From contig PLAH01000084.1 of NCBI GenBank assembly GCA_003134045.1, positions 9,658-46,351 of the forward strand: a DNA stretch of 36,694 nucleotides, written 5' to 3'. The position numbers were made by a program, and so were the translations under genes. Origin of the DNA: Gammaproteobacteria bacterium (GTDB taxonomy: Bacteria > Pseudomonadota > Gammaproteobacteria > Steroidobacterales > Steroidobacteraceae). Each line of letters begins with the position of its first letter. Position 1 is the stretch's first letter. The notes beneath the pieces are model-generated. The model had not been told where the DNA came from and searched no databases. It was given only the letters and a program-made list of their open reading frames with translations. Shown here one piece after another: positions 36,586 through 36,694 of this stretch.

Positions 36586-36694
36586 GTCTTTGTTTTTACG
36601 ACTTTTATTGAAACCGCGCGTGGGGGTCGGGTTGGCCCGCCATATCCCTCAGTGACTCGCTCGCTCACTGATCAGCAAGGTCCAGCGCTGCGAG

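Noticed and set aside
36649..36671. Inverted repeat TCAGTGA/TCACTGA around CTCGCTCGC near the right edge
   Set aside because: Seven-base arms with a nine-base centre, no T-tract, no flanking duplication and no transposase nearby; not enough to call a terminator or an element end.
1..36694. Search by eye for CRISPR arrays, rRNA, tRNA, and insertion sequences with inverted ends
   Set aside because: No regular short repeat-spacer pattern, no RNA gene signature and no intact transposase was seen.

Overview
The window is GC-rich proteobacterial DNA with dense gene packing and several TTG/GTG starts. A gammaproteobacterium is my best guess, from protein flavour only; I cannot name a genus. It is a surface-glycan (exopolysaccharide) locus with a four-C-domain non-ribosomal peptide synthetase (NRPS) embedded in it, followed by a regulatory and degraded right flank.

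Layout. (1) 1-4944, minus strand: a tight operon of NAD-dependent sugar epimerase/dehydratase, GMC flavo-oxidoreductase, secreted family-9 glycoside hydrolase, and the first 125 residues of a flippase-like membrane protein that runs off the left edge. (2) 5154-10239: a membrane O-acyltransferase with an SGNH domain (+), an outer-membrane beta-barrel protein (-) and a second GMC oxidoreductase (+). (3) 10312-14652, minus strand: a DUF6492-type protein, two Gfo/Idh/MocA oxidoreductases and a polyprenyl-phosphate glycosyltransferase fused to GtrA. (4) 14916-16397 (+): a complete Wzx-type flippase. (5) 16367-29720, minus strand: MbtH-like protein, a roughly 3.8k-residue NRPS, and two alpha/beta-hydrolases, all tightly coupled. 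(6) 29920-31750, minus strand: a WecG/TagA/CpsF glycosyltransferase and a second epimerase. (7) 32211-33869 (-): a transmembrane Ser/Thr kinase with a Calx-beta-like outer domain. (8) 34424-35230 (+): a phytanoyl-CoA-dioxygenase-like enzyme. (9) 35307-36694: gene remnants flanking a VapBC toxin-antitoxin pair.

How it fits together (inference). The glycosyltransferases, redox and epimerase enzymes and acyltransferase would build and decorate a lipid-linked repeat unit. The flippases would move it across the inner membrane, the beta-barrel protein would help export it, and the GH9 enzyme would trim it. No polymerase, chain-length regulator or initiating phosphoglycosyltransferase is visible, so the locus probably continues to the left.

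The most unusual part is the NRPS. It reads C-A-PCP-C-(no A)-PCP-C-A-PCP-C-A-PCP. Module 2 lacks its whole adenylation domain by a clean in-frame junction that leaves only the terminal A10 motif. There is no thioesterase domain. The two hydrolases that follow resemble the exosortase-A-system-associated pair: one has Cys in the nucleophile elbow, the other has Arg there. From specificity-code residues read by eye, A1 looks Tyr-like, A4 Gly-like and A3 is unassigned. A peptide or acyl-peptide made for the cell surface or attached to the glycan is the working hypothesis.
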